The position numbers and the translations under genes are program-made. The notes beneath the pieces were generated by a model. That model ran no database searches. It saw nothing but the letters and a program-made list of their open reading frames with translations, and was not told the origin of the DNA. Shown here piece by piece: positions 33,074 through 44,705 of a DNA stretch of 64,000 nucleotides. Positions within the stretch are counted from its first letter, which is position 1; every line of letters starts with the position of its first letter. Source of the stretch: Gnetum montanum (taxonomy: Eukaryota; Streptophyta; Gnetopsida; Gnetales; Gnetaceae); assembly GCA_015680685.1 (NCBI GenBank), contig MNCI01030691.1, forward strand, positions 21,778 to 85,777, given 5' to 3'.

Positions 33074-34469
33074 TAAGAAAACCCTAACTACTGACAAAGA
33101 GGGAGAGAGAGTGATAGTGAAAAGGAGAGAGAGAGATTTGCTCTAATCGCCCATCAACTGCCCGCTATCATGTATACCATTAGAACATGTCGTTGTTGTT
33201 ACATGAGAAGGGAAGGGAAGAGAGAAATATTGCTTATGGTAGCCATCTACCACAAGTGAGGAAAGGCCTAAGATCTGCCTACCAACTCTTGTTGAGAGGA
33301 ATACCTCCCTTGATGCTGCTGCCTACAACGTCACTACATGCACTTGCTATAGTTACTAACATTGTTTGCCTGCACCACCATCGTTCACTGTGTTGCACAT
33401 TTTTCATGCCACTCATTGCCTATTTCCCATGCATAGTGTCTACCATGCATTGTTGTTTTTTGTGGTATGTCACATGCACATGTGCTTGGTGTTCATGCTA
33501 GTGTGTGTTGTACAGCTACCCTTCTGTTCATCAAACCAACCGCCATTGAGAGCTACGCTAGAGAGAAAGAAGGCCATTGATGGGAGGCCTTGATCACTAC
33601 CAAATAGAGTCACCATCGTTCAATCTGTATGCCACCACATCACTGTGGTAGAGAGAAAGGAGGCTCCAGCCCAAGATGTTGGGGAGGCTAGATAGATGAT
33701 CTGCCTACTACCACCTAGTGTCTATTAGCATCTCGATTGGTGTTGAGAGTGAGAGGGGAGACTTGCAGATCCCCTTGCCTACTATTGTTCCTCCATTTTT
33801 ATAGCCACTATTGTCCACGTGCATGATCACGCTACCCACCTACTTTGAATGCCCATCACTTGGGATGTTACGTAACTCTCGCCATGACTGCCACTACATT
33901 GGCCACTACAACCACATCCCATGTAATGCCCGCCCATCAATCTCCATCATGAATACCACCATGTCTCCACCACTATGTTGACGTAACCATAGCTACATCA
34001 CTACTGCAACCTACCTACATTCGATTATGTCTTTAGTGAAACTAAAATTGACATTTTATTACTTTCTTGATCTACTATATAGTAGTAGAAAATAGTAGAA
34101 ATATACTTAATATAAGTTTTGAAAACTATCATTAAGAAAATTAAAAGTGTTAGTGGGTAACATTTGAAACAAGTCTATTATATTTATAACTATGGTATTT
34201 TATATCTATCTAATGTTCCCAAATATGTTAGAAATTGCAAGAAAATGTGATGTTAATTTTCAATGTTGCAGTTATTACATAGATCTCTGTTTTTTTTCAA
34301 GTCAAATTTTGAAACATCTATTTGTTGAACTCTTACTTGAAAAGATCCCATTCTACTAGTGCATTGTAAATTACAAGGAATAACAATTAAAATTAAAGTC
34401 TCCCTAATGGTATTCAAATAAAAATAATTTTCTGATTCTACATTTTCCTAAAGCTTGTGAATCCCACAC
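33074..34469 (-). repeat. Element F 3' LTR, main part
   Basis: Aligns with 58887-60238. Shared landmarks include the GAGAGAGAG tract, ATCATGTATRCC, the TATA box and CATTCTACTAGTGCATTG. It breaks at CCCACAC, where E enters, and resumes at 53101. GC-richer pieces give short open frames in both copies that are not genes. Confidence 0.85.
33793..33806 (-). promoter_or_regulatory. TATA box in F 3' LTR
   Basis: Minus strand GGCTATAAAAATGG. The same 14 bases are present in the other LTR at 59612-59625, so they have survived in both copies. Confidence 0.6.
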
Positions 34470-35300
34470 TAATGAGCGATGAGGTATCCCTACACTCAAC
34501 CATATGAATACAAGCATCCATGCATGATCCGGTTGAATTCCAAGGACTAAGTGCTTATGTGCTTTTGTGGAACAAGGACAGGTTACTCAATCATTGTCTT
34601 CCCAAGCTTACTTGTATAGCATGATTGGATGGTTAAGTAAACTTGAGGTATATGATTTATATATATTTTTATGTTTTATGGCCTGGTGCTATAAAGGGAG
34701 GAGAGAGATAACTAAGTAACTAGTTTAATTTAACTACTCAACTATGCTTTAACTAGTCCTAACACCATCATCCATTCTCACTTGCCGTACACATCATGAA
34801 CCAATGCAACACTATCGGGATTACCAAACCTAATTGTTACTGGGTTACTAAGCGTTACACACATGCTTGAAGTAATCGTACTAAGTGTGCTTACTTATAA
34901 GAGTTACAAGGTGAGAGAGAGAACATTAATTAACTAAGGAAAGCATCAAATAACTACAATTAACATTAATTAATCTATTCTAGATGCTACAAGGTTTATC
35001 ACAAAGTTTATCTTTATGGCCATAGATAAGGTGTGCATAGGTACAAAATGCTTGAATGAGGATCTATTCACTTTATGACTACTACTGTGGGCACACAAAA
35101 ATAATTCTAACTCTGAGAGGGAGAGAAAGCAAGACTTCAGGTAAGGGGCTAAGACTAACTAACAAACTACTCAAAAAAAAAAACTACTCAAACCAAGTGT
35201 GCCTACTCTTATTTATAGGTGACAAGATAGGCCCCAATATCAGATGCCCAATATCGCTTGGAAGGATCCTATATCACATACCTGCTATCATGGCTCATCA
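34470..35300 (-). repeat. Element E 3' LTR (831 bp)
   Basis: Plus-strand ends are TAATGAGCGATGAGG (first G mutated to A) and GGCTCATCA. TATA CCTATAAATAAGAG on minus at 35206-35219. It shows D's insertion site uninterrupted at 34645-34660 (GAGGTATATGATTTATATAT). Confidence 0.9.
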
Positions 35301-35320
35301 TACCCCATGACTGAATGAAA
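35301..35320 (-). other. Element E polypurine tract
   Basis: Minus strand TTTCATTCAGTCATGGGGTA before the LTR TG. D has TTTCATTCAATCATGGGGGTA at the equivalent place. Confidence 0.75.
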
Positions 35321-37205
35321 ACTTATCCTCGAGTTTCTTACAAAATAGTGGAAAGGTATGGTGTTATTGACTAAATGAGAACTGACAGCAATAGGAAATA
35401 ATAGACTCAAAGTGCCTAGTGAACAGATCAACAAACATATTACAACATTGGTGTTCATGCCCTTTGTGGTGAACACTATACATAGATGACATCCAGACCC
35501 TCATTTGACAACTTGAAGAGAGAGAAAAGAAAATAAGGCACATTGTTGCTAACATCGCAATTGTGCCTTCTGTTGTTTATCCATAGCCACGCGACCAAAA
35601 TTGTTCCCACCATAAACGCTCTAGCTCTAATCCATCCTAAGTGCTTCCTCCTATCCTAGTCCATTGTTTATGTAATCATCACCTACACACACAACACAGT
35701 CACAAATGAGTAAGGATAGGTAAGCCACAATGCAGTTGATACCTTGCCTCAATATAAAATGCATTGGCTGAGTTGTGATTATGGCAGAAAATGGCTTAGA
35801 GGTTTATCACTGATAACTACGCAAGGTGTAGGGGTGATACAAGTCATAGAATGGAAAAATTTGTGATAGGGCCCCCATGACTAAGAGCAAACCTCCAGTA
35901 GCAATAGGGTGGAAAAGTATAGGGAACAAGAAAAATGAGAAAAATAACAAAAATGATGCCAATAAAATGGATGTCATGGATGGGGATGAAATGAGAAATT
36001 ACTAATTGCAAGAAATGTTTAAGAAGAATAATTTAACAACTGCACCATAAAGGAATGTCAGTGGGTCATCACCAAAGCAAGCTCATGCCTGTTATGCCCT
36101 GAGAAACCCCCAAACCAAAGAGTTCGTAGGCTCTAGGGATGACATATGGAAATAATGGTTAAAGACTTACCCACAAGAATTTACCAAGGAAAAATAATGT
36201 ATCAACAAAAATATAGACTAATCATAAAGTCAGAAATGAGGTGGGAAATGGGAAGAAATGTGGAGAGTAGAAAATGGAATGGAATCCCAAGAGTAAGGTT
36301 GTGTAACGTCCCTTGTGTATTTCATGGTTAAGGTGATTAAGTAGAACTCATTTTGAAGTTGGACTCAAACTAACCACATTCAGTGACATTGCATCAATAC
36401 ACTTGACCAATCCATCCTCTTGAAGCAATAAGAATGCTTCCCCAAAGAGTCACCACCATTCCAAGGAAAGAAAGATAGAGAAGTAGGAAGCGAGAAAGGG
36501 CCTTAGTTAGAGGGAACCTTCAGGCATGGGTAACATCTCTTTCTAGTGCCATAACTAGTGCTTGTAGCCTAATTTCTTTATTATGGCTAAGGGGTATGCT
36601 TTGAATTCTCACCAGTTTTTTTTCATGAAAGGAACCACACCATGCAAAGACTTATTTTTATTCTCTTAGCTTTTTGATATTTGATCAATGGAAGAATGTA
36701 AAAAAAACCCATGAAAAGCATCCAAGTACCCAAGAGAATAGCCAGCACATGTGCATTGAATCCCCTTGAAGTCATACCCTTTTCAACCATTGAGTGCTTC
36801 CTTGGTTTGAAGAATACCAAGCCACCAATTCATTAATAAGTTTATTTCGAAAAAGGGATAGTATAGTTCCAAAACCAAGGGAGACCACAAAGTTGAATGG
36901 ATGAATGGGTGACATGGACTCATTGCTTGTTTTATCAAAAGAACCATATCTTAATATCAGCATTGAAAATCAAAGGTAAAAACCAAACATTTGCAATCAT
37001 CATCATTATAGTACAATCCACCATCATGATCACTTATTATATGATGAATGAAAGTAATTCGAACAAAGAAATAGTAAAAATGGTAATGATGGTGTAAAAT
37101 AAAAAATAAGTAAATATGAAAAAATGTGTAAAACAAAAATACAAAATAAATTGAGGACTTTGAATGGTTAGCATTGGTGGCTGTCTCCCCGATAACTGAG
37201 GTGGT
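35321..37205 (-). other. Element E: region between integrase and 3' LTR
   Basis: About 1.9 kb without a recognised product. Athila elements may hold an env-like ORF here, but I see only short frames full of stops, so none can be claimed. Confidence 0.5.
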
Positions 37206-38145
37206 AGGAGGCAATTCAAAATAGGGAGCAAGGTTGTCCACCAATAGAGGTAGCATTGGTATTGGCTATCCTAGGCTCATGCAAAGATTTGGTTTGTTGA
37301 ACATTGACCAATAGTCTCTTGTTTGATCTTTCAATTTTGTAAATCATCATGGCCCCTAAAGTAAAAGTTGCATGAATGATATAAGGTCCTTCCCATAGCA
37401 TTTGAAATGTAGTTCGTTGTGGCACATGTGTGGGATTCTAGTAGAGAACCTTATCTCTTAGTTGATATTTAACTTTCCTAATCCTTAGGTCATGAAGTTA
37501 TTTATTAAAAGCCTTTTGTAATTCATTAGATGATAGGATGACTAGTCGATTCTCATCTAGCAAGTTAAGGTTCATTAGCCATTATTTTTGTGCTAGATCA
37601 AGGTTAAGGTTGAGATCACATGTTGTGGATAGTGTACGGAGTTCTACTTGAATAGGCAGCATTGGAAGTTTACCATACACTAACTCATTGGGAGAGTAGC
37701 CTATAGGGAGTTTCCATGTAGAGCACTATGCCCAAAGAAAATCATTCAGTTTGGTGCTCCAATCTTTCCTATACTTGCTCATAGTTCTTGTCAATATCTT
37801 TGTAATCTCCCTATTGGTGACCTTGGCTTAACCATTTGCTTGAGGGTGGTATGGTGTAGTTAGTTTGTGCTCAATCCCTAAGCGTTACATTAATTTTGAA
37901 AAATTCACACCTGTGAAGTATGTACCATTGTCTGAAATAAGTGTATATGGCATGCCAAACCTGTTTATGACTTGTTGTTGAAAAAATCGTATAGTTGTAG
38001 ATGATGTAAAATCCTTAACGACAGCTACTTCTACCCATTTTGTGAAGTAGTTAATGGTAACAATGATGTAGTCTTTTCCATTGGACATTGGTGTAATAGG
38101 CCCCATAAAATCAATTCCCCAAATATCAAAGGGTTTTAGAGGTTG
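37206..38145 (-). pseudogene. Element E: integrase core and C-terminus
   Basis: Minus strand PFDIWGIDFMGPITPMSNGKDYIIVTINYFTKWVEVAVVKD, then NRFGMPYTLISDNGTYFTGVNF. The first two catalytic Asp residues (GID, SDN) are present. The C-terminal MLWEGPYIIHATFTLGAMMIYKIERSNK (37400-37310) and LHEP follow. Between them stops abound. The zinc-binding part lies just upstream (38400-38150) but is hard to read. Confidence 0.85.
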
Positions 38146-38599
38146 AATCTATTGTTGCAGACTCTCCATTCTAGTAGTCATTCCCCCATCATGTTGACAT
38201 CACTCACAAGATTGGACGAAATGATGGATGTCTCAGAACAATGTAGGCCAATAATATCCTGCAAGCAAGATTTCAATGATTTTTCATCTCCCAGTGTAAT
38301 GACCCCCACAAGGACCCTCATGAGCATCTTGGAGAACTTGTAATTGATCCACCTCTGGAACACACCATCGAATCAAGCCATTGGGACATAATTTATAAAG
38401 TTGCCTATTGATCTCCATAAAATACTTGGCTTGGTGAAGAAACTGTTATTTCTTTTTAATGTCTAACCCTTATGGTGTTTATTGTGTAAGGAGATAGGTG
38501 AGAATACTATTATACTAGTTTGTCTCCATGGTCAATTGATTAGTTACTACACCTACAAAGAGGAGTTCATTAGGGAAATGATTATAGAGTGGATATTCA

Positions 38600-38995
38600 T
38601 CCTCTTTGTTATCCCATTGCAACTAAGATAAATGATTAACAATTACATTCTTGGTGCCTTTATGATCAATCATTATAAGATCAAACTTTTGTAAGATTAC
38701 GAGCCATTGCATGATGCGAGGGCTCACCATTAGTTTATTCATTAGGAACCTTATTGCACTATGATCCATGTGCACGAATACCTTATAGACTAAGACATAG
38801 TGCCTAAATTTTTCTAGTGGAAACACTACAACCATTAATTCTTTCTCTGTTGTGGTGTAGTTAAGTTGTGCACCAGCAATACTCCTACTTGCATAGTGAA
38901 TGTAATAAAGATGTTTTTGGTCATCTAACTGTGTAAGCACAACTCCTAAAGCATAGTTGGACGTGTCAGTCATTATGTGGAATGTTCTAGATTAG
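38600..38995 (-). pseudogene. Element E: RNase H
   Basis: The open frame 38973-38623 reads TDTSNYALGVVLTQLDDQKHLYYIHYASRSIAGAQLNYTTTEKELMVVVFPLEKFRHYVL, DHSAIRFLMNK and RIMQWLVILQKFDL. The TDAS place is TDTS. TTEKELLAVV (catalytic Glu) and DH.A...L..K are typical of Ty3 RNase H. Its 116 codons make it one of the better-kept parts of E. Confidence 0.88.
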
Positions 38996-38999
38996 TCAG

Positions 39000-40130
39000 G
39001 ATCTTGTAGAATGGGTATTTCTACAAGCTTCTATTTTAAAGTTTGGAAAGCTAGTTCGCATTCCCTAGTCCATTCAAAAAGTACATCCTTTTTCGTTAGT
39101 TCAACAAATGGTTTTGCAAATTTTGAAAAGTTCTCAATAAACTATCTATAGTAGCTAGTGTGTCTAAGGAATTACTGGATATGTTTTATAGTTTAAGGTT
39201 GCCGAGTGATTCTTTGGATGTTTTTAATCTTTTTTAGGGTATACCTCTATCCCTGTTTGTGAAATCTTATGCCCTAATATGATGCCTTATTGGATCATTA
39301 AATGGCTTTTTTGCTAGTTGATCCTTAATTTGGCTTCTACACACTACTTTAGTACTTGCTTGAACCGGTCCAAGGCTTGACCAAAGTTTGCTCCATAAGT
39401 GGAGAAGTCATCCGTGAAGACTTCCACACCATTTCCTATCTACTACTGGAATATGCTTAGAACTAATTGTTGAAATGTTGTAGGGGCATTACACAAGCCA
39501 AATGGAATTTGTTTGTATGCAAATGTTCCCCAAAGATTGGTGAACATAGTCTTGGCTTGGTCTTTTGGAGCCATTTGAATTTGATTGTACCCACTATACC
39601 CATCCAAAAAACTATAGTAGTGATGCCCTGTAATGGTGTCTAAGACTTGGTCAACGAATGGAAATGGAAAGTGGTCCTTGAATGTTGCCATATTTAGTAG
39701 CCTAAAATCTATACACACCCTCCATTTACCTCCCTTATTAGGCACAATAACTAAGGGACTAACCCATTCACTATCAACAATGGGGTATATGAACCCAACT
39801 TTTAAAAGTTGTTAAATTTCTTCCTTAACCACTAGCTTAAGATTTAGGTTAAGTTGTCTTTTTTGTTGTCGTCAAGCCTTCATGGAGGGATCAGTGTAAA
39901 TTCCATGTTGGCATATCCTAGGATCTATTTCAATTAATTTGGGCTCTAACCAAGTGAAGGTTTTCAACCATTTGTTTATCACTTTTAGCAGTCTCTCTTT
40001 TTGTTGATGAGCAAGCCTAGCATTAATAATTACCAATTTTCCATTCTTGAGAAATGTGTATTCCATATTGATGGGCAATGGTTTTAACTCAAGGGGCTCT
40101 TGCTTAAACTTATCAGGGATCTCCAACTTC
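39000..40130 (-). pseudogene. Element E: reverse transcriptase
   Basis: Minus strand 40126-39872 holds the Athila-type RT entrance (NKWLKTFTWLEPKLIEIDPRICQHGIYTDP). 39745-39443 reads PNKGGKWRVCIDFRLLNMATFKDHFPFPFVDQVLDTITGHHYYSFLDGYSGYNQIQMAPKDQ and PFGLCNAPTTFQQLV. The first catalytic Asp is kept. The region of the YxDD box (about 39430-39400) is full of stops and shifts. Confidence 0.88.
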
Positions 40131-40299
40131 CCCCAGTTGATATTTTTAATGTCAAGACTTGGAAGTTGGCGATGGGCTTACTGTAATGTGTCTATGCTAT
40201 TGATGTAAGTGCAAGTCAAACCCTTAGTTGGTTCCATGCATATAGTTGAACTACTCTCTTGATTAGTTGTCAACCATTAGGTGCCTTCTTGTCTTATGG

Positions 40300-40900
40300 T
40301 TGCTGCATATAAGCATCTTTGTATATTAGTCACTTGTGCACACTAATTGCATGCAGGCAATGTTAAACGTTGTACAAACCATGACTTCTGCACAAAATTA
40401 CACCCTGTGTAACTATATGTGATGCATGGAACTTTCTTCTTCTCGATCTTTTCAAATGTATTTTTCTTTAATATTTTTAGGGAAAGATCAAGGATTCCTA
40501 AGTGTGCATCAATTATGCTTAGGCATGCTCTTCCTATTATGATTGGGAAGTCCCCCTTAGTATTGTTCACTTGAATCACTAGGAAGTCAGCTGGATACGA
40601 CCATCCACAAATAGTGGTAACAATGTCCTCCATTAGTCCTAATGGGACAATGATGGACTAGTCAACCAACTCTAAATGAATGTTACTCTTTTTTAATGGA
40701 GGAAAGTTCCAGGCTTTGTACATTTCTTGAGAGATTAAGTTAACACTAGAATTTGAATCCAAAAGAGCTTTGCACAATTCGTTCCAAGTGATCTGTAGAT
40801 ATATAAGAGGACTCCCAGGATCAAAGAGTTTCCTAGGAAGATGGATAGCTTTTATCCAATTAGTAACAACATGAGTTAACATGACTATATGCGTTGAATG
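40300..40900 (-). pseudogene. Element E: aspartic protease
   Basis: Minus strand LCKALLDSNSSVNLISQEMYKAWNFPPLKKSNIHLELVD, stop, then GLMEDIVTTICGWSYPADFLVIQVNNTKGDFPIIIGRACLSIIDA. LLDSGSSVNLI is the active loop (Gly changed to Asn here). IIIGRA.L corresponds to the L-L-G-R-P motif. H carries the same sequence with GSGVNLI. Confidence 0.82.
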
Positions 40901-41520
40901 TGGCCTTTGGGTTAAAGGGAGTTTTAAAGTTTTGATTGGTGATGAGACGTTTGAACAATTAGTCGCTTGTGACTATAAGGACTTGGTTGGATTGTTGGTT
41001 CTAAAGAAAGGTCTCTTCTTTGTGTGATTGTTTGGACCAATAGTAGGGTGATAATTAATTGCCCTTGTAGCATTACATTGCTGCGGTTGGGCAGGGAGCT
41101 CACCGTGCATGGCTGGAGCAGGTGGTAATGGAGTTAAGGGTGGAAGAGATGTAGCTAGATGAGAAGGATGGTATGTTTATGAAAAATCACCCCTAGGAGA
41201 AGGAATCCTATAATACTCATGTGTTTGGTAGTAATATTGAGGGGTGACATGACCAGTAGAGTCATGTGGAGAGATTGGCTACTGCATGTAATATCCATAT
41301 GAGTTAGGTTGACAATAAGGATACTATTGTCGTGGTGGTGGCATTCCCCATGATTGTGGGTGCTACCATTGTTGATACTTCTTAGTTGGTTGTGCTGGAG
41401 TTTTCCTTCGATAATATGTTAAGGGTTGGTGGAACTATCTTGGATTACCTTGAGAATAAGGTAACCTTTGGGGTGTTTGCCTTCTGTTCAATCATGGGTT
41501 AAGTGCATACACCCCAGACC
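40901..41520 (-). pseudogene. Element E: Pro/Gln-rich gag-protease linker
   Basis: Fragments such as HPQSWGMPPPRQ, SPHDSTGHVTPQYYYQ and LATSLPPLTPLPPAPAMHGEL. Frames are repeatedly broken. The H copy has the same blocks. Confidence 0.6.
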
Positions 41521-43403
41521 CTTGCAGATGTAAGATTATAGGGAAACATCCCTTAGGATGGTCATATTGGCATATCTAACATCCACTATCATTATTTGTA
41601 TCTAAATCCACAACCTCTTCGATGATGGTAACTTTGCCCTTACCCTTGTCGCATGTATATTCCGCTTCTCTCTTTTTTCTCTTTTCTCGTTCACTACCTT
41701 GCTCTCTAGACTCCTATACTATTTTGAGAATGGGTTGAAATTTATTATCTAGGGAGTCCCACATTGGGTCTACCTTTTCCAATACTTCCAATGTCAACTT
41801 TTGAATAGGCAAATTTTTCCTATTCACCATCTCTTCGAGTGGTGACTCTTTTTCATCCTCATAAAATCTTACTCCCTTCTTTTGGAGAGAAGGATCTCTA
41901 TTATATTCCTCTGCACTCCCTCTTTTTCTTAGCTCACCTTCCTCTTTAGCAACTTGCTTCAATAATCTTTGTACTTGATGGATCCTAAGCTCAGATATCC
42001 TTCCTTGCGCATACATCCCAAGGGTTCTTCACATTTCATGCCTAAGCCCATCTACAAGATGGCATAGTTGATCCCTCTATGAATAACCATGGCCAAGAGA
42101 ATGATGTAATAGTGCATTATATTAGCCTATGGTAGCATCCAAGGGTTTATGCCCTCCTTGTTTCCATCTTTGTATTTGCTTTCGTAGGTTGGACACTCGG
42201 GAGTACATTTGGTACTTATCGTTGAACAATTCTAACATGGTACTCTACCTATGAATGGATTTTGATTCTAAGGATCAATACCAACTCTCTGCTTCTTTGA
42301 CTAGTGTCCATGGGAATAGCTTTAGTTTTTGCCATTCATTTTCTATGTTTTGTAAGGCACCTGCATCATGGAATGCTTGTATATGATTTTGAGGATCAGT
42401 GTTGTATCCCCCTTCTAATCGTGGGATGTTGTTCATGTCTAATCTCTTGATCTTACTATCTTTTTGGTGCCTTGCTGGGATTCTAACAGCCTCAGTTATG
42501 TCTAGCATACTTCAAGTAGTGAGTAGGGGTTTATCGTGATTGTCCCATCTATGGTGTTTAAGATACCTATGTTGTTTCCTACTCTCCCTTCCTTCGTGCT
42601 ATGATTCTCTAGAGTGCCCTCATCCCCTTTCCTAACTGTTTCGTCTATGACTTTCATTTCTCCTATCCTTATCCTCATGGTCTTTTTCTTTGCGATTACA
42701 TCCAGATCCAAAAGGAGAGGGTGAAGGAGATGATGAAGGTGGAGTAAAAGAAGGATCATCACCACGATGGTGTCTGTTACCTTCTCTTTAGTGGCCACGG
42801 CCTTGATCGTGGTTATGATCAGAATATCCATCATTGGTATGTGTTCGTGTTCCTTTTTCAAACCCTTTGTGTTTGTTGATACCAGAGTCCAATTTATGGA
42901 TAGTTGAGTGAAGATTCTAATACAAAACCCCTTGACCAAAGTCAACAGGATGAACATCATTGTGTGGGCAACTACCTGAGGTAGGTTCACCATCCTCATT
43001 TTCACTTAGGACATGTTGGACATTTTGCAACAACTTCCCCTTCATGGATTCATAACGTCTCTCCTGTTGTAAATCCCTTTGACATCTTGCCTCCATGGGT
43101 TGATACTCTCTCGAGTCATGATCATGCATAATGTACTCTGCCTGTAAGTGTTACATACCAATTCATGTGAGATCACAAAGAAGCATGCCTGAGAGGTAAC
43201 ACTATGTTACCTTCTAAATTATGCTAATGTAGTTGTTCATCCTAGTGGAGGATAAAGGTAAATTTTGGTATATACTCATCAGCATGAACGTATACCACTC
43301 GAAACTATTGAGGGACTGGAAAATTATCATGTGTACTATGTCTCTGATTATTCCCTGTATCAAACCTAGGCAGTGAAACACTTTCATACGAAGAAGGAGA
43401 CAT
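41521..43403 (-). pseudogene. Element E: gag
   Basis: Starts at an ATG (43403) reading MSPSSYESVSLPRFDTG, then broken frames rich in Arg, Asp and His, and the core at 42508-42275 (IPRLEGGYNTDPQNHIQAFHDAGALQNIENEWQKLKLFPWTLVKEAESWY). The helical part at 42016-41714 has ISELRIHQVQRLLKQVAKEEGELRKR. The zinc knuckle C, stop, ICQYDHPKGC is at about 41583-41540. D's gag has PRLNLNNF, SGGYDVDPHQHF and LKLFPMTLIGQEKVWYRS in the same order. Broken in several places. Confidence 0.82.
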
Positions 43404-43526
43404 GATTGTCTATTTAGTGTGCAATGTATTATATATTATTATTTTTTTCCTTGTAACCAACCCTAAGGCTTTGTTCCAATGATGAGAAAGATTTCCTAAG
43501 TTATAATTAGTGCACAATTAACAAAG

Positions 43527-43544
43527 TACCCAACAATGGCATCA
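43527..43544 (-). other. Element E primer binding site, tRNA-Asp type
   Basis: Minus strand TGATGCCATTGTTGGGTA next to the LTR end. It matches the Asp-type site of Athila with several transitions (TGGCGCCGTTGCCGGGGA). Confidence 0.7.
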
Positions 43545-43545
43545 A

Positions 43546-43729
43546 TGATGAGCAACGAGGTATCCCTACACTCAACCATATAAATATGAGCATCCATGCA
43601 CGATCCGATTGAATTCCAAGGACTAAGTGCTTATGCACTTTTGTGGAACAAGGATGGGTTAGTCCATCATTATCTTCCCAAGCTTACTTGTATAACACGA
43701 TTGTATGGTTAAGTAAAATTGAGGTATAT
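43546..43729 (-). repeat. Element E 5' LTR, end part left of D
   Basis: TGATGAGCAACGAGG... aligns with 34470-34653. It stops at GAGGTATAT, where D begins. Confidence 0.9.
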
Positions 43730-44562
43730 TGATGAGTCGTCATTCGGGGTGATCGCAATATTGCATACACAATATCACAGCCAAGTCACGATATCGCATA
43801 TGCGATATCGCAGCCCACCGCTAATTCTATAAATAAGAGGCAGCTCTCCCTTGTTTCACATCCAATTGTTAGTTCCTTAGCTAAACTCTTATAGTTTTCC
43901 CTTCTTAGAGTTAGAATTATTTTCCAGTGTATGCCCGCAGTGTGGTGATTGTAATTGTACGACATCCTTTATTCGAGTATGACATACTTGGACACATACA
44001 TGACCGAAAATAAAGATCAAGATTACTTCATCATTGCAGCATTCACTTAGTTTAATTAATTATTTATTTAATTGTTATTTACTACTTTCTTAGTTAATCT
44101 CTCTTACCATTATCTCCTAGTAACGCATAATGAGTATGACTTAATCACGAGCATTTAAGTGTGACTACTTAGTAACCCAGTAGCGTACCTAGGCCAAGCG
44201 CTTGGTAATCCCAATGGTAGTTGAGCACAAGGTCCAAGATGTGTACGGATGATTAAGGAATGGATGCTCATCACACTTAGGCTAGTTTAGATTCCTTCTC
44301 ACCCTTTCCCTCTTAGCTTAGTTAACATTACTTTCGCATTTCCTTCAAGAGTAGTGTTAGATTAGGAACCACATCATACACCTCACTCTAGACTATACCA
44401 TACATGACAAACCAATACTACTCTAGGTGGAAAGAAAGTGAACTGTGACCTAAGGCTAACTATATAGGTGCCACAACTAGTCCATCTATGGAGTTCAATC
44501 GGATCACACGTGTAATGCTCGTATTCGTATGGTTGAGTTTTGGGGTACCTCACCACTCATCA
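43730..44562 (+). repeat. Element D 5' LTR (833 bp)
   Basis: Aligns with 51632-52450. The palindrome GATATCGCATATGCGATATC (43790-43809) stands 17 bp before the TATA box. By eye about one in eight of the first 145 bases differs between the LTRs, nearly all transitions. Confidence 0.93.
43827..43840 (+). promoter_or_regulatory. TATA box in D 5' LTR
   Basis: CTATAAATAAGAGG. The same bases are at 51729-51742 in the 3' LTR, and CCTATAAATAAGAG occurs in E's LTRs. Confidence 0.7.
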
Positions 44563-44563
44563 T

Positions 44564-44581
44564 TGGCACCATTGTCAGGGA
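44564..44581 (+). other. Element D primer binding site, tRNA-Asp type
   Basis: TGGCACCATTGTCAGGGA, one base after the LTR. It differs from TGGCGCCGTTGCCGGGGA only by transitions. Confidence 0.85.
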
Positions 44582-44705
44582 CGGTGCTAGTTATATAGAT
44601 TAGTTATATCATACAAGGTCGATGTATAGGACTTAACGATATATTTTTTTTAGAAAGAAATAATTATAAAAAATCACATACAAATTCACACACAACTTCA
44701 CAACA

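Noticed and set aside
33187-33593. Plus-strand open frames with Cys/His-rich text, matched by similar frames at 59119-59484
   Set aside because: Both lie at equivalent places in F's two LTRs and run against the element. The repetition comes from LTR duplication, not from a gene family.
35321-37205. Env-like ORF of an Athila element in E
   Set aside because: Only short frames with many stops, no signal peptide or membrane pattern that could be followed.
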